64,000 nucleotides of DNA. Source: Pseudomonas sp. MWU13-2105. Lineage in GTDB: Bacteria > Pseudomonadota > Gammaproteobacteria > Pseudomonadales > Pseudomonadaceae. This document shows positions 33,453-42,113 of this stretch, one piece after another (position 1 is the first letter of the stretch; the number at the start of each line of letters is the position of its first letter). The position numbers were made by a program, and so were the translations under genes. Under the pieces are notes generated by a model. The model saw nothing but the letters and a program-made list of their open reading frames with translations. It did no database searches and was not told the origin of the DNA. Location of the stretch: contig NZ_JALLIY010000026.1 of the NCBI RefSeq assembly GCF_023242315.1, positions 1 to 64,000 on the forward strand. The letters run 5' to 3'.

Positions 33453-34799
33453 GTGTTTTCCGAATTCGCCCTGCACGAACGCCTGCTCAAAGCCGTGGCC
33501 GAGCTTAAATTTGTCGAGCCTACGCCAGTGCAGGCGGCGGCCATTCCATTGGCGTTGCAGGGGCGTGACCTGCGGGTGACGGCGCAGACCGGCAGCGGCA
33601 AGACCGCCGCGTTCGTCCTGCCGATCCTCAATCGCCTGATCGGCCCGGCCAAGGTTCGCGTGAGCATCAAGACCCTGATCCTGCTGCCGACCCGCGAGCT
33701 GGCCCAGCAGACCCTCAAGGAAGTCGAGCGTTTCTCCCAGTTCACCTTTATCAAGTCCGGCCTGATCACCGGCGGTGAAGACTTCAAGGTCCAGGCCGCC
33801 ATGCTGCGCAAGGTGCCGGATATCCTGATCGGCACCCCGGGGCGGATGATCGAGCAACTGAACGCCGGCAACCTGGACTTGAAAGAAGTCGAAGTGCTGG
33901 TGCTCGACGAAGCCGACCGCATGCTCGACATGGGCTTTGCCGAAGACGTCCAGCGCCTGGTGGACGAATGCACCAACCGCCAGCAGACCATGCTGTTCTC
34001 CGCCACCACCGGCGGTTCCGGCCTGCGCGAGATGATCGCCAAGGTCCTGAACAACCCCGAGCACCTGCAGCTCAATGCGGTCAGCCAGCTGAACGACACC
34101 ACGCGCCAGCAGATCATCACCGCCGACCACAACCAGCATAAAGAGCAGATCCTCAACTGGTTGCTGGCCAACGAGACCTACCAGAAAGCCATTGTCTTCA
34201 CCAACACCCGGGCCATGGCCGACCGTATCTACGGTCGCCTGGTCGCCCAGGAATACAAGGCTTTCGTCCTGCACGGCGAGAAGGACCAGAAGGACCGCAA
34301 GCTGGCCATCGACCGCCTGAAGCAGGGCGGGGTGAAGATCCTCGTGGCCACCGACGTCGCCGCTCGCGGTCTGGACGTGGACGGCCTGGACATGGTGATC
34401 AACTTCGATATGCCGCGCAGCGGCGACGAATACGTGCACCGTATCGGTCGGACCGGGCGTGCCGGTAACGACGGCCTGGCGATCTCGCTGATCTGCCACG
34501 GCGACTGGAACCTGATGTCGAGCATCGAGCGCTACCTCAAGCAGAGCTTCGAGCGCCGCACCATCAAGGAAGTCAAAGGCACCTACGGCGGACCGAAGAA
34601 GGTCAAGGCTTCGGGCAAGGCTGTCGGCGTGAAGAAGAAAAAGACCGACGCCAAGGGCGACAAGAAGAAGTCGGCCGCCAAGGCACCGACCAAGCGCAAG
34701 ATCGCCAACCGACCGAAGACCGATGCCCTGTCGTTGGTCAGCAAGGACGGCATGGCGCCGCTCAAGCGCCGCAAGCCGCAAGCCCCGGCTGCCGAATAA
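33453..34799 (+). CDS. DEAD-box RNA helicase (RhlE/SrmB-like)
   Basis: A 448-aa helicase: Q motif FVEPTPVQ, motif I AQTGSGKT (~residues 44-51), Ia PTRELAQQ, motif II DEAD, motif III SAT, then VATDVAARGLDV and HRIGRTGR. The ~80-residue C-terminal tail is rich in Lys (KKVKASGKAVGVKKKKTDAKGDKKKS) and probably binds RNA. Such helicases work in ribosome assembly and cold growth. The GTG start has GAGGT upstream; an upstream extension would run into the divergent mscS promoter. A terminator follows. Confidence 0.92.
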   Translation: MFSEFALHERLLKAVAELKFVEPTPVQAAAIPLALQGRDLRVTAQTGSGKTAAFVLPILNRLIGPAKVRVSIKTLILLPTRELAQQTLKEVERFSQFTFIKSGLITGGEDFKVQAAMLRKVPDILIGTPGRMIEQLNAGNLDLKEVEVLVLDEADRMLDMGFAEDVQRLVDECTNRQQTMLFSATTGGSGLREMIAKVLNNPEHLQLNAVSQLNDTTRQQIITADHNQHKEQILNWLLANETYQKAIVFTNTRAMADRIYGRLVAQEYKAFVLHGEKDQKDRKLAIDRLKQGGVKILVATDVAARGLDVDGLDMVINFDMPRSGDEYVHRIGRTGRAGNDGLAISLICHGDWNLMSSIERYLKQSFERRTIKEVKGTYGGPKKVKASGKAVGVKKKKTDAKGDKKKSAAKAPTKRKIANRPKTDALSLVSKDGMAPLKRRKPQAPAAE

Positions 34800-34830
34800 C
34801 CGGCTATCGGCTCAAGCGCTTGCTCTCCCA

Positions 34831-34865
34831 CCAATGCCCCGACTTGTCGGGGCATTGGCGTTTTT
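34831..34865 (+). terminator. Rho-independent terminator after the DEAD-box gene
   Basis: CCAATGCCCCGAC pairs with GTCGGGGCATTGG and is followed by CG and five Ts, 31 nt behind the stop codon. Confidence 0.9.
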
Positions 34866-34879
34866 GTGGGCGCGATATC

Positions 34880-34969
34880 TGTGGGAGCGGAGCTTGCCCG
34901 CGAAGAACGATAACGCGGTGTACTTGAAAAAACGGGGTGCTCCCTTCGCGGGCAAGCACCGCTCCCACA
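34880..34969. repeat. Inverted repetitive pair, GGGAGCGG(A/T)GCTTGCCCGCGAAG type
   Basis: Copies at 34880-34905 and 34944-34969 face each other. It is the same unit as at 12892-12984, 21228 and 51862. Confidence 0.85.
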
Positions 34970-35146
34970 CCGGTGCTTTTGTCACGCAAGCAGCACTTGC
35001 GCTGTTTTCTTCAAACAGCAGGGAGGGTAGTGGCACTTTGCTAAAAAACGGCAGTCGGATTGGAACTTGAACAACGGCGCTCTGTTATTATTTCGCGCTC
35101 ACGTCGGCAGGATGATGGAGCCCTGGAAGGCTTCACATAGGGAAAT
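34970..35146. promoter_or_regulatory. Upstream region of the three-gene operon
   Basis: The 177 bp between the repetitive pair and the first gene must hold its promoter. TATTAT near 35090 could be a -10, but a well-spaced -35 is not obvious. AGGGAAAT precedes the first ATG. Confidence 0.35.
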
Positions 35147-36280
35147 ATGCTCATGAACTACCTCGAACGCTCCATGTCTGCCTTGCGCTCCATCGGTATC
35201 ACCTTCCCCGATCAGAATGCCCCGGTGCTGGCGCTGTTGGACAAGGTCTCGGTGTATGACACCACCCGCGTCACCGCCATCGCCGCTACGCTGCAACAGT
35301 CCACGGTATTCAACGCCGTGGTCCGCGACAAGTTGCAGAGCATGGATGTCAGCACCCGTTACGCCGATATCGCCACCAGCTTCGATTCGATCCAGGCCGA
35401 TGCCCGGCAGATGATGGAGTGGATGGCCGACGGCAAGCTGCAGTTCTCCGAACGCGTCCGGCTGGGCTGGATGAATATGCGCCGCGGCTCGATCCCGGAT
35501 CGCTTCGAGAGCATTCGCAAGAACTACCTGGATGTGGCGAAGTCGGCGAATGAGCAGATCCAGCTGGAAACCCTGATTCTCGAGGCTTATCAGGATTATC
35601 GCCTGGCGATGAAGGCGGCCGAGGTGGATGCCTGCGAGGTGCAGAAAATCGCCCAGGCGAAGATGGACAGCGGCCGCCAGGGCCTGACCGCGGCCGGTGC
35701 GGCCCTGGAGGGCGCCGAGCTGGAAGCGAGTGAGCGGGCCAGGCTCGAGTTGGCACGGGATGTCGCCTTGCGCGAGCTGCAGGACGAGGACAAGCGCTAC
35801 CAGATCATTACCGATATCGCCGATCAGTTGAAGACTGCCTACAACGCCGCCGAGCTGGTGTTCGCGCGCCTGAGCCAGTACCACAGCGTTAAAGAGCGGT
35901 TGTACCAGCGTGCCGTGAGCTTTTTCGCCACCAACGAGATCGTCCTGACGGGCCTGGCGGCGGGCTTTACTTCGTCCGGCGGGCTGGCCGAGGTGACCAA
36001 CACCCTGAACGCGATGAACGAGGGGATCAACTCCAGCCTCGAGATCCAGGCCAAAGTCGGCGGCGAGCAGTTGAATGCGGCGCTCAAGGCCGGTTACGGC
36101 TCGACCCTGAAGGCCGGTTCGGTCAAGGCCCTGGCCGAGGCCGTGGTGGACTTCCAGGCCAGCAGCCTGAGCCTGATCCAGGAGCTGCGCAAGGAGTCCT
36201 CGGCGGCGGCGGCGGAAATCGAGTCGATCACCGAGGACAGCAAGCGTCGTTTCAGCGCGCTCCTGCAAAAGGGGATCTGA
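35147..36280 (+). CDS. TelA-like helical protein, first gene of an uncharacterised three-gene operon
   Basis: A 377-aa, almost entirely alpha-helical soluble protein without signal peptide or membrane helix. Heptad-like helices occupy ~115-240. The C-terminal part (LNAMNEGINSSLEIQAKVGGEQLNAALKAGYGSTLKAG, then VVDFQASSLSLIQELRKES) resembles the end of TelA/KlaA toxic-anion-resistance proteins (inference by eye). Databases often call such Pseudomonas proteins 'cell surface protein', which the absent signal does not support. The start ATG 35147 has AGGGAAAT upstream; ATG 35153 is possible. The next gene begins 1 nt after its stop, and the three genes form one unit with the two that follow. Confidence 0.7.
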   Translation: MLMNYLERSMSALRSIGITFPDQNAPVLALLDKVSVYDTTRVTAIAATLQQSTVFNAVVRDKLQSMDVSTRYADIATSFDSIQADARQMMEWMADGKLQFSERVRLGWMNMRRGSIPDRFESIRKNYLDVAKSANEQIQLETLILEAYQDYRLAMKAAEVDACEVQKIAQAKMDSGRQGLTAAGAALEGAELEASERARLELARDVALRELQDEDKRYQIITDIADQLKTAYNAAELVFARLSQYHSVKERLYQRAVSFFATNEIVLTGLAAGFTSSGGLAEVTNTLNAMNEGINSSLEIQAKVGGEQLNAALKAGYGSTLKAGSVKALAEAVVDFQASSLSLIQELRKESSAAAAEIESITEDSKRRFSALLQKGI

Positions 36281-36281
36281 A

Positions 36282-37529
36282 GTGAGCAACCTTGTCTCCC
36301 TCAGCGAGCAGATGGGGGCCATGGCGCTGATCGACGAGCTGCGTTTCAGCCAGGCCGAATTGCAGAAACAGCTGGACCTTCCCAAGCATCGCTTGCGGGT
36401 GGCCGAGCAGATCCGTGAGTTTTACCGGGCCAAGGGCATCGAGGTGGAAGATGCCCTGGTCGAGGAGGGCGTCCGCAACTTCTTTGCCAACCGCCTGACC
36501 TACCAGGCTCCGGTGCGGATCGGCCGATTGGCCAGGCTGCTGGCGCGGGCCTATATCACGCGCCGTCGCTGGCTGATGCCGACGGTGGGGATCCTGGGGG
36601 TGGGTCTATGGCTGGTGCTGGTTGCGCCGTCGGTCTCGGGTTTTTTTGCTCGATCGATGGTGGCCGGCGCGCAGGCCCAAGTGGATGGGGCCCGGGAACT
36701 GCTGGCGGGTCATGTCGCGCAGCGGGAGCAACTGGAAAAACGCGTTTCTGCCCTGTACACCGACGCGCTTGTAGCGAATATGCCGACGACACGGCGCTTA
36801 CTCGAAGAGGCCGGGCCGCTGCTGGAGAAGGCGCGTACGGTAGAGCAGGTCAGGTTGCCGTTGCAGGTCACCGAACAGAGCCGTACAGAGGACTCCAAGC
36901 TGATCAACTCGGCCACTGACAGTCTGAAGAAGGACAGTATCGGCTTGAACGCGCTGGCGACGCAGCTGGATGCGCTGAGCGCGCAAGCGACTACGATCAG
37001 GCCCTGGTTCACGCAACTGCAGGATAGCCGGGACAAGGTGCGCAAGATGGGCTTGAGCAAGGCGGATGCCGAGCAGTTCCAGCCTTTGTTTGCCAAGGCC
37101 GAGCAGGCCGTCAAGGATATGAATGCAACGGCGGCCGAGCAGGGTTTGCAGGAGGTCGAACAACTGCGGGCGGTGGCGGCGGCGCCCCTGACCCTGGAAG
37201 TGGTCAGCCGTGCCGGCGAGAAATCGATGGTTGAACGCAATTTTGATCCGACTGGGGGCAAGTCCTGGTACCTGTTGGCCGAAGCGCTCGACGCCTCGGG
37301 CAATGTGGTCCCATTGCCGATTACCAGTGTCGAGACCGGGGAGCGGCGGTATGCCTCGATGTTTGGCGTGCGGGTCAATCAGGCCACCTATCAGGCGGCC
37401 AAGAACGACAAGCTGGCGGATGGCCTGGTCGATGATCGCCTGATAGGGAAAAAGGCGGCCAACTCGCTGTCCTTTGCGTTCGGCAAAGGACCGGTCAAGA
37501 CCAAACCTGATTACATCCTGGAGTGGTGA
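36282..37529 (+). CDS. DUF6384 family single-pass membrane protein
   Basis: A 415-aa protein starting at GTG with AGGGG upstream. The first ~85 residues are a charged helical region (DELRFSQAELQKQLDLPKHRLRVAEQIREFYRAKGIEVEDALVEEGVRNFFANRLTY). One transmembrane helix follows RRR at ~92-112 (WLMPTVGILGVGLWLVLVAPSVSGFF), so by the positive-inside rule the N terminus is cytoplasmic. The rest (~300 residues) would be periplasmic: a long helical coiled-coil section, then a beta-type C-terminal domain (TLEVVSRAGEKSMVERNFDPTGGKSWYLLAEALD...). I recognise only the DUF6384 label. The stop overlaps the start of the next gene (ATGA). Confidence 0.7.
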   Translation: MSNLVSLSEQMGAMALIDELRFSQAELQKQLDLPKHRLRVAEQIREFYRAKGIEVEDALVEEGVRNFFANRLTYQAPVRIGRLARLLARAYITRRRWLMPTVGILGVGLWLVLVAPSVSGFFARSMVAGAQAQVDGARELLAGHVAQREQLEKRVSALYTDALVANMPTTRRLLEEAGPLLEKARTVEQVRLPLQVTEQSRTEDSKLINSATDSLKKDSIGLNALATQLDALSAQATTIRPWFTQLQDSRDKVRKMGLSKADAEQFQPLFAKAEQAVKDMNATAAEQGLQEVEQLRAVAAAPLTLEVVSRAGEKSMVERNFDPTGGKSWYLLAEALDASGNVVPLPITSVETGERRYASMFGVRVNQATYQAAKNDKLADGLVDDRLIGKKAANSLSFAFGKGPVKTKPDYILEW

Positions 37530-38893
37530 TGAACGCGAGCCGTATAGAAGCTTCCCTACGTGACAACTCCCGGAACCATGAGGCCCGGCTGCGCCAACTG
37601 CAGCTCGAGTTGTCCGCCGCGCACGATCAGGAGTTGCGCTTGCAGTTGGGGCTCGGCAACGCCTTTGCGCATATTGCCAACTACCAGTTGTCCGGCGCTG
37701 CGCCGCTTTCCGCCGAGGTCCAGCGCCTGCTCGACCAGCGCGGACAGGCCGAGACCGCGCAGCGCCAGGATCTGGCGCAGGTGGAAGAGGGGATTGCCGG
37801 GCAGTTGCAGGTGCTTGCAAGCTTGGCCGCAGAGCTGGAGAACCTGACCAGGGGCCTCGATCAACAAGTCGAGCAAGACCTTCTGGACCTGCAGCAGGCC
37901 AGTTTGCTTGGCGAGGCCGATGAGCGCTCCTACAAGGAGCTGCGGGACGAGTGTCGGCTCAAGCTCCGGGCATTCCAGGCCGATCCGCTGTATGTCTACC
38001 TGCGCGATCGTGGATTCGGTACCGACGGTTATGCTGACAAAGTGCCCTGGCGTGGGCTGGACCGTTGGATTGCGCGACTGTGCAATTTCACCCAGAACAG
38101 TGCCGCCGAACGCACGTTGCTGGCCATGCAGCGGGCTAATGAAGCGGTTGGCAAGGAACATCAGGCGAATCGGGCCGCCCGGGAGGTAGAGCGCGCACGA
38201 TTGCATCAAAGTGCCCTGTCCGCCAGCGATATACCGCTGTTGCAAGAGCGTCAGCGGCAAGCACAGCAGGCGCTGGAAGCGGGTAAGGCGCAAGCCAATG
38301 CGATTCATCAGCGCCTGGTGCCCTACGTCAACAAGCGCGACGAAGATTTCGTCAAGGCATCCGAGCTGTTATCCCAACAACTGGCCGGGATGACTGACCT
38401 GCGCCTGGAGCACCTGGCCGGACAGACCCAGGGTTCGCAGGATGACGAACTGGTGCGCAGGGTGCGTGATTTGCGCGCCGAGCTGGAGGTATTGCGGTTG
38501 CGCGTGCCGTCGCTGGAGCAGCAGTGCCGGGACACCGAGGCCAACTATGAGCTGGCCAGGCAACTGGAGCGTGCGTTGCAGTCAGGAGGACTCATCAGTT
38601 CCAGCTACGACTATCGGAACGTGGATCTTGATGGGGTGCTCGTCGGGTTCATGCAGGGGGCGCTGTCGCTCTCCCAGGTGGTGAGTGAAGTGGATAACAA
38701 CCGCGAGTTCATCAGGGTAGCCCCCAGCCCGAGTCGCAGTGCCCGTCCGAGCAGCAGTCGCGGCCGCAGCTCGAGCAGTAGCTCGGGCGGCTTCTTCGGG
38801 AGCGGTTCTTCGGGCGGCTCCAGTTCCGCTAGCTCGTCGGATTCGTCCAGCTCCGGGAGTGGCGGCGGTTTCTCCACCAGCGACAGCCTCTAG
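37529..38893 (+). CDS. Coiled-coil protein with Ser/Gly-rich C-terminal tail
   Basis: A 454-aa protein starting at ATG 37529 within the ATGA overlap (GGAG 7 nt upstream). Residues ~1-390 are mostly helical and Gln/Glu/Arg-rich with coiled-coil character and no signal peptide or membrane segment. A middle part (DPLYVYLRDRGFGTDGYADKVPWRGLDRWIARLCNF) looks globular. The last ~60 residues are low complexity: Arg/Ser repeats, then Ser/Gly runs with GGFFGSGSSGG and GGGFSTSDSL, resembling tails on some TPM-domain membrane proteins. It is the last gene of the operon. Function is unknown; a scaffold role with the DUF6384 protein is plausible. Confidence 0.65.
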   Translation: MNASRIEASLRDNSRNHEARLRQLQLELSAAHDQELRLQLGLGNAFAHIANYQLSGAAPLSAEVQRLLDQRGQAETAQRQDLAQVEEGIAGQLQVLASLAAELENLTRGLDQQVEQDLLDLQQASLLGEADERSYKELRDECRLKLRAFQADPLYVYLRDRGFGTDGYADKVPWRGLDRWIARLCNFTQNSAAERTLLAMQRANEAVGKEHQANRAAREVERARLHQSALSASDIPLLQERQRQAQQALEAGKAQANAIHQRLVPYVNKRDEDFVKASELLSQQLAGMTDLRLEHLAGQTQGSQDDELVRRVRDLRAELEVLRLRVPSLEQQCRDTEANYELARQLERALQSGGLISSSYDYRNVDLDGVLVGFMQGALSLSQVVSEVDNNREFIRVAPSPSRSARPSSSRGRSSSSSSGGFFGSGSSGGSSSASSSDSSSSGSGGGFSTSDSL

Positions 38894-39087
38894 ATCGCGA
38901 GGTCTGGCGGAACAAGGACGGGGCAGCGCAGGCTGCCCCGTGTCGTTTCGCCCCGGCTATCGACAAGGCATCGGGCGATTTTCGCCCAATGGTCATCCGT
39001 GTGCGCGATCCGGCTGAACCGCCATGGCCGGCACTACTCTATCCTTATGCAGGGCTTCTCACTCTCGCATGTGAAGGGTTAATCAGG

Positions 39088-39480
39088 ATGACGACTTACA
39101 ACTGGGAACTGATCGAACGTCTGCTCCATGAAGTGCAGAACAGTGCCGGCCACAGCTTCGCCCCACGGGCCTACGCCGAGGAACACGCCACGGCCCAGGC
39201 CGCGCTGGGCCAGGCGACGGGCAATCTCGATGACCTGAAGGCGCAAGCGGCCGACTACGAGCGGCTGCTGTTCAGGTACGGCTATATCGAGAGTCGGCCC
39301 GAGGAGGAGGGCGGCAATGGCGAGAACTTTATCCTCACGCCACGCGGCTCCAGCCTGTTGAGCCTGCTCGACAGCAGCATTCCCGGCAATGATCACCCTT
39401 TGCAGGTACTCGACGAGCAGGCCGATGCGCTGGATCCCGGCACCTTCGATCAGTTGGCCGCCAGGGCGCAAATTGCCTGA
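39088..39480 (+). CDS. Small winged-helix-like protein, possibly DUF2513/YjcQ-related
   Basis: A 130-aa protein. The N terminus WELIERLLHEVQ and the later YERLLFRYGYIESR...FILTPRGSSLLSLLDS resemble the winged-helix pattern of small YjcQ/DUF2513 regulators, where a 'gene start Ile-Arg-x-Leu-Leu' helix is followed by a 'LT.RG..LL' strand-helix. I give this as inference. It is separated from the operon above by ~195 bp, so it may be an independent gene. ATG 39088 follows a weak AATCAGG site. It ends 12 nt from a convergent lipoprotein gene. Confidence 0.6.
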   Translation: MTTYNWELIERLLHEVQNSAGHSFAPRAYAEEHATAQAALGQATGNLDDLKAQAADYERLLFRYGYIESRPEEEGGNGENFILTPRGSSLLSLLDSSIPGNDHPLQVLDEQADALDPGTFDQLAARAQIA

Positions 39481-39491
39481 TTACCCGGGCG

Positions 39492-40361
39492 TTAATTGGC
39501 CTGGGCCGTTTTCAGGCACTTGAGCTCTGCGAAGTCCCGGCGCATGTCGTCAATCTTCTTGAGCAGTCGTGCCTGCTGGTCGGCGCTGCTCTCGGCGATC
39601 AGCGCCACCAACAGGCTACGGGTGGCCTGCTCCGTGCGCTCGTGAGCCTGACGGTATTCGGCGGTCCACAGACTGTCCTGGTCTTGCAGCAACTGTTCGA
39701 TCCGTTGCGGGAAGTCCGCGCGCTGGCGCTGTTCGACGGCTTCACTCAATTGCGTCTGCCAGTTCATTCGGTTGGCCACCCATAGGCGGTTCTGTTCCCC
39801 GAGGCTGGTGGACCAGGCCGTGATGCGTTGTTGCTGGCCCAGGCTCAATGGCCCCAGCCAGCCCTTGAGACGTTTGCTCATGCGCTCGGCGCGATCACGG
39901 ATCTGTTCGTCGAGGGGGGGCACCAGGTATTTGGCCCGATGCTCACGCTGATCCTTGGCAAAGGCCTGGCTCATCTCGGCCACTTGCCGATCGCTCAGGC
40001 CCCGCAGCAGCTCGACCGCCGAGGGCGTGACGACGCGCACCACCTGGGCAATGGCATGGCGCGCCTCGGCGGTGCGCGCCTGTACGCTGGCATCGGTGAC
40101 CTGGCGGGTTTCGACCATCTGCCGGACACGACCGAGCCAGTCCAGGTAGTCCGGTAATTGCGTGGTGCAATGCCAGTGCAGGTGCTCCTTGAGACGTTCG
40201 CGGAACCAGTCCTTCTGTCCGCGGTTCATGTCCACGTAGTCGCCGAGGGTCCAGGGGATGATCACATCGAGGTTGCGGTACGCCAGGCCTACCCGCGAGC
40301 AGGCGCCGAGTGCCAGGCTCAGGAGCAGCAGCCAGAAGAGAGTGGTCAGCCGGTGCGACAT
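39492..40361 (-). CDS. DUF6279 family lipoprotein
   Basis: A 289-aa protein with a lipoprotein signal (MSHRLTTLFWLLLLSLALGAC; lipobox LGAC). The mature part begins SRVGLAYRNLDVIIPWTLGDYVDMNRGQKDWFRERLKEHLHWH and is largely helical. The family is widespread in Pseudomonas but has no known function. AGGA lies before the ATG; the open frame further upstream is not conserved-looking. It is convergent with the small regulator-like gene. Confidence 0.8.
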   Translation of the reverse strand: MSHRLTTLFWLLLLSLALGACSRVGLAYRNLDVIIPWTLGDYVDMNRGQKDWFRERLKEHLHWHCTTQLPDYLDWLGRVRQMVETRQVTDASVQARTAEARHAIAQVVRVVTPSAVELLRGLSDRQVAEMSQAFAKDQREHRAKYLVPPLDEQIRDRAERMSKRLKGWLGPLSLGQQQRITAWSTSLGEQNRLWVANRMNWQTQLSEAVEQRQRADFPQRIEQLLQDQDSLWTAEYRQAHERTEQATRSLLVALIAESSADQQARLLKKIDDMRRDFAELKCLKTAQAN

Positions 40362-40576
40362 GGATGAATCCTGCTGAGGACATTTCTCCATGGAACGCTT
40401 ATGCGGGCAGTGGTTCAACCGCGTAATGGTTACCAGCGATGACGACAGGCGGATGCCGGCGCCACGGTGGCGCGCGCGGATGGATCGGTGCATTGGCTAC
40501 GGCGGGGAGGGGTTTCGCTTCAGCCCTGCGCCTTGGGGTTCAAAGCGCAGAGTGGCTTGGGTGTTGCGCGGGGGAA

Positions 40577-40765
40577 TTACTTCTTGCCGAGGGTGATTTG
40601 TTTCGAGGGGCCGAAAGTCTGGCCGCTGACGCCTTTGGCAATTTGCTGGATCTCGCCGCCGGATTTCAGGAAAGCTGCAATTTGCTCGTTGATCGAATCG
40701 CTGGTTTCAACGGCTGGAGCGGGCTTTGCTTTGCTGTTGGATGCTTTTACGCGCATGGCGGCCAT
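40577..40765 (-). CDS. 62-aa conserved small protein with SutA-like motif
   Basis: A 62-residue protein beginning MAAMRVKASNSKAKPAPA, acidic in the middle and basic at the end. The stretch AAFLKSGGEIQQIAKGV matches the 'EFL(S/K)xGGK(V/I)QEI' pattern I recall at the end of SutA, a small intrinsically disordered transcription regulator of Pseudomonas. It has only this motif in common, so I do not call it sutA. AGG lies before the ATG. It could be an RNA-polymerase- or nucleic-acid-associated small protein. Confidence 0.6.
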   Translation of the reverse strand: MAAMRVKASNSKAKPAPAVETSDSINEQIAAFLKSGGEIQQIAKGVSGQTFGPSKQITLGKK

Positions 40766-41112
40766 TAACCTGTGTAGATATTAACTGGATCGATCATTCT
40801 ACCTGAAAGGCTTGACAATTGCTTGATAAATATCCGGCGCAAAGGGAGTGGGGTATTCGCAAAGGTTTCGTGGGCGGCTTGTTATTATTGGCTAAGCTAC
40901 TGTTTTGACTCGCAACCAGGCCGCGATACTTGCCGTGCAAGGGGCGGATTTCACCCGCGGGCACGGCCGATGGCCTGACGAACGGCCATGCTTTTCTCGG
41001 CAAGTCCTTGAAAATCAAGCCTTGCAGAGGGCTTTCCAGCGCCTGGCAAGCGCTGTGAAACAGCGCGCTGAAACTCGGGTAGAATGCCAGCCACGCAATG
41101 AGGGTATTGGAA
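40766..41112. promoter_or_regulatory. 347-bp intergenic region between divergent genes
   Basis: The region has AT-rich stretches (TTGACAATTGCTTGATAAATATCC near 40813 and TTATTATTGGC near 40881). TAGAAT at 41080-41085 lies 28 nt before the CvfB-like start and could be its -10. A reverse-strand TAGAAT near 40800 might serve the 62-aa gene. No further gene was seen. Confidence 0.35.
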
Positions 41113-41949
41113 ATGGCTTTAGTCGGGCGTTATAACAGCTTGCAAGTGGTTAAACACACTAATTTCGGATTGTATCTGGACGGTGGCGCGGACGGCGAGA
41201 TTCTTCTGCCCAACCGTTATATCCCCAAGGATATTCCCAGTGAAGATGAAGACTGGCTGAATGTTTTCATTTATCTGGACAGTGCTGACAAGTTGATTGC
41301 CACCACGGAAAAACCCAAAGTTCAGGTGGGTGAATTCGCCAGTCTCAAAGTCAAGGAAGTTAACAGTATTGGTGTTTTCCTCGACTGGGGATTGCCCAAG
41401 GATCTGTTGTTGCCGTATTCCGAAGAGAAGCGCCAGTTGAGCGCCGGCGATTATTGCGTGGTGCATGTCTACCTCGACAAGCATACCCGCCGCATCACCG
41501 CCACGGCCCGCCTGGATCGCTACCTGGACAAGACCCCGGCGAGCTACACCCTCGGCCAGGAAGTCGACCTGCTGGTGGCCGAAGCGACCGACATGGGCTT
41601 CAAGGCGATCATCAACAACAAGCATTGGGGCTTGATTCACAAGAACGAAGTGTTCAAGTTCCTGCGCGCCGGCAAAGAGGAAAAAGGCTTTATCAAGGAG
41701 ATTCGCGCCGACGGCAAGATCAGCCTGAGCCTGCAACCCGTGGGCGAGGAGGCCTCCGGCAGCCTGAACAGCAAGATCCTCGCCAAGTTGCGTGAAAACA
41801 ACGGTGTGCTGGCGGTCAGCGACAAGAGTGATCCGAGCGTGATCAGTGGTTTGTTCGGGGTCAGCAAGGGCAACTTCAAGAAGGCGATCGGTGCGCTCTA
41901 CAAGCAAGGGCAGATTGTGATTCATGCCGATCGCATCGAGTTGAGCTGA
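41113..41949 (+). CDS. S1-domain RNA-binding protein, CvfB/YitL family
   Basis: A 278-aa protein with three S1-like repeats: MALVGRYNSLQVVKHTNFGLYLDGGADGEILLPNRYIP, then GEFASLKVKEVNSIGVFLDWGLPKDLLLPY, then LGQEVDLLVAEATDMGFKAIINNKHWGLIHKNEVF. A C-terminal winged-helix region follows (LRENNGVLAVSDKSDPSVISGLFGVSKGNFKKAIGALYKQGQI). This matches CvfB, which binds single-stranded RNA and influences virulence in Gram-positives. The ATG at 41113 is chosen for its GAGGGTATTGGA context; 41098 is an alternative. Confidence 0.88.
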   Translation: MALVGRYNSLQVVKHTNFGLYLDGGADGEILLPNRYIPKDIPSEDEDWLNVFIYLDSADKLIATTEKPKVQVGEFASLKVKEVNSIGVFLDWGLPKDLLLPYSEEKRQLSAGDYCVVHVYLDKHTRRITATARLDRYLDKTPASYTLGQEVDLLVAEATDMGFKAIINNKHWGLIHKNEVFKFLRAGKEEKGFIKEIRADGKISLSLQPVGEEASGSLNSKILAKLRENNGVLAVSDKSDPSVISGLFGVSKGNFKKAIGALYKQGQIVIHADRIELS

Positions 41950-41973
41950 GTCTTGGTTGTCTCGGCTGACGCT

Positions 41974-42060
41974 ATCGCCGGCGAGCCGGCTCCCACAATA
42001 TCGCGTTTCAATGTGAGATAAGGCCAAGCCCGGCCCTGTGGGCGCCGGCTTGCCGGCGAT
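41974..42060. repeat. Inverted repetitive element, CGCCGGCTTGCCGGCGAT type
   Basis: ATCGCCGGCGAGCCGGCTCCCACA (41974-41997) and its inverted counterpart (42037-42060) sit between two convergent genes. It is a different family from the GGGAGCGG and GAGCGGGC types elsewhere. Confidence 0.8.
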
Positions 42061-42113
42061 GGACAGCGCCGTTGTCCTGTCTGCCGCAACCCGGAGTTGC
42101 GGCCCTGCGACGA

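Noticed and set aside
36282..36300. Reading the DUF6384 gene as part of the first operon gene by frameshift
   Set aside because: The stop, GTG start and AGGGG site are all intact, so separate coupled genes are the simpler reading.
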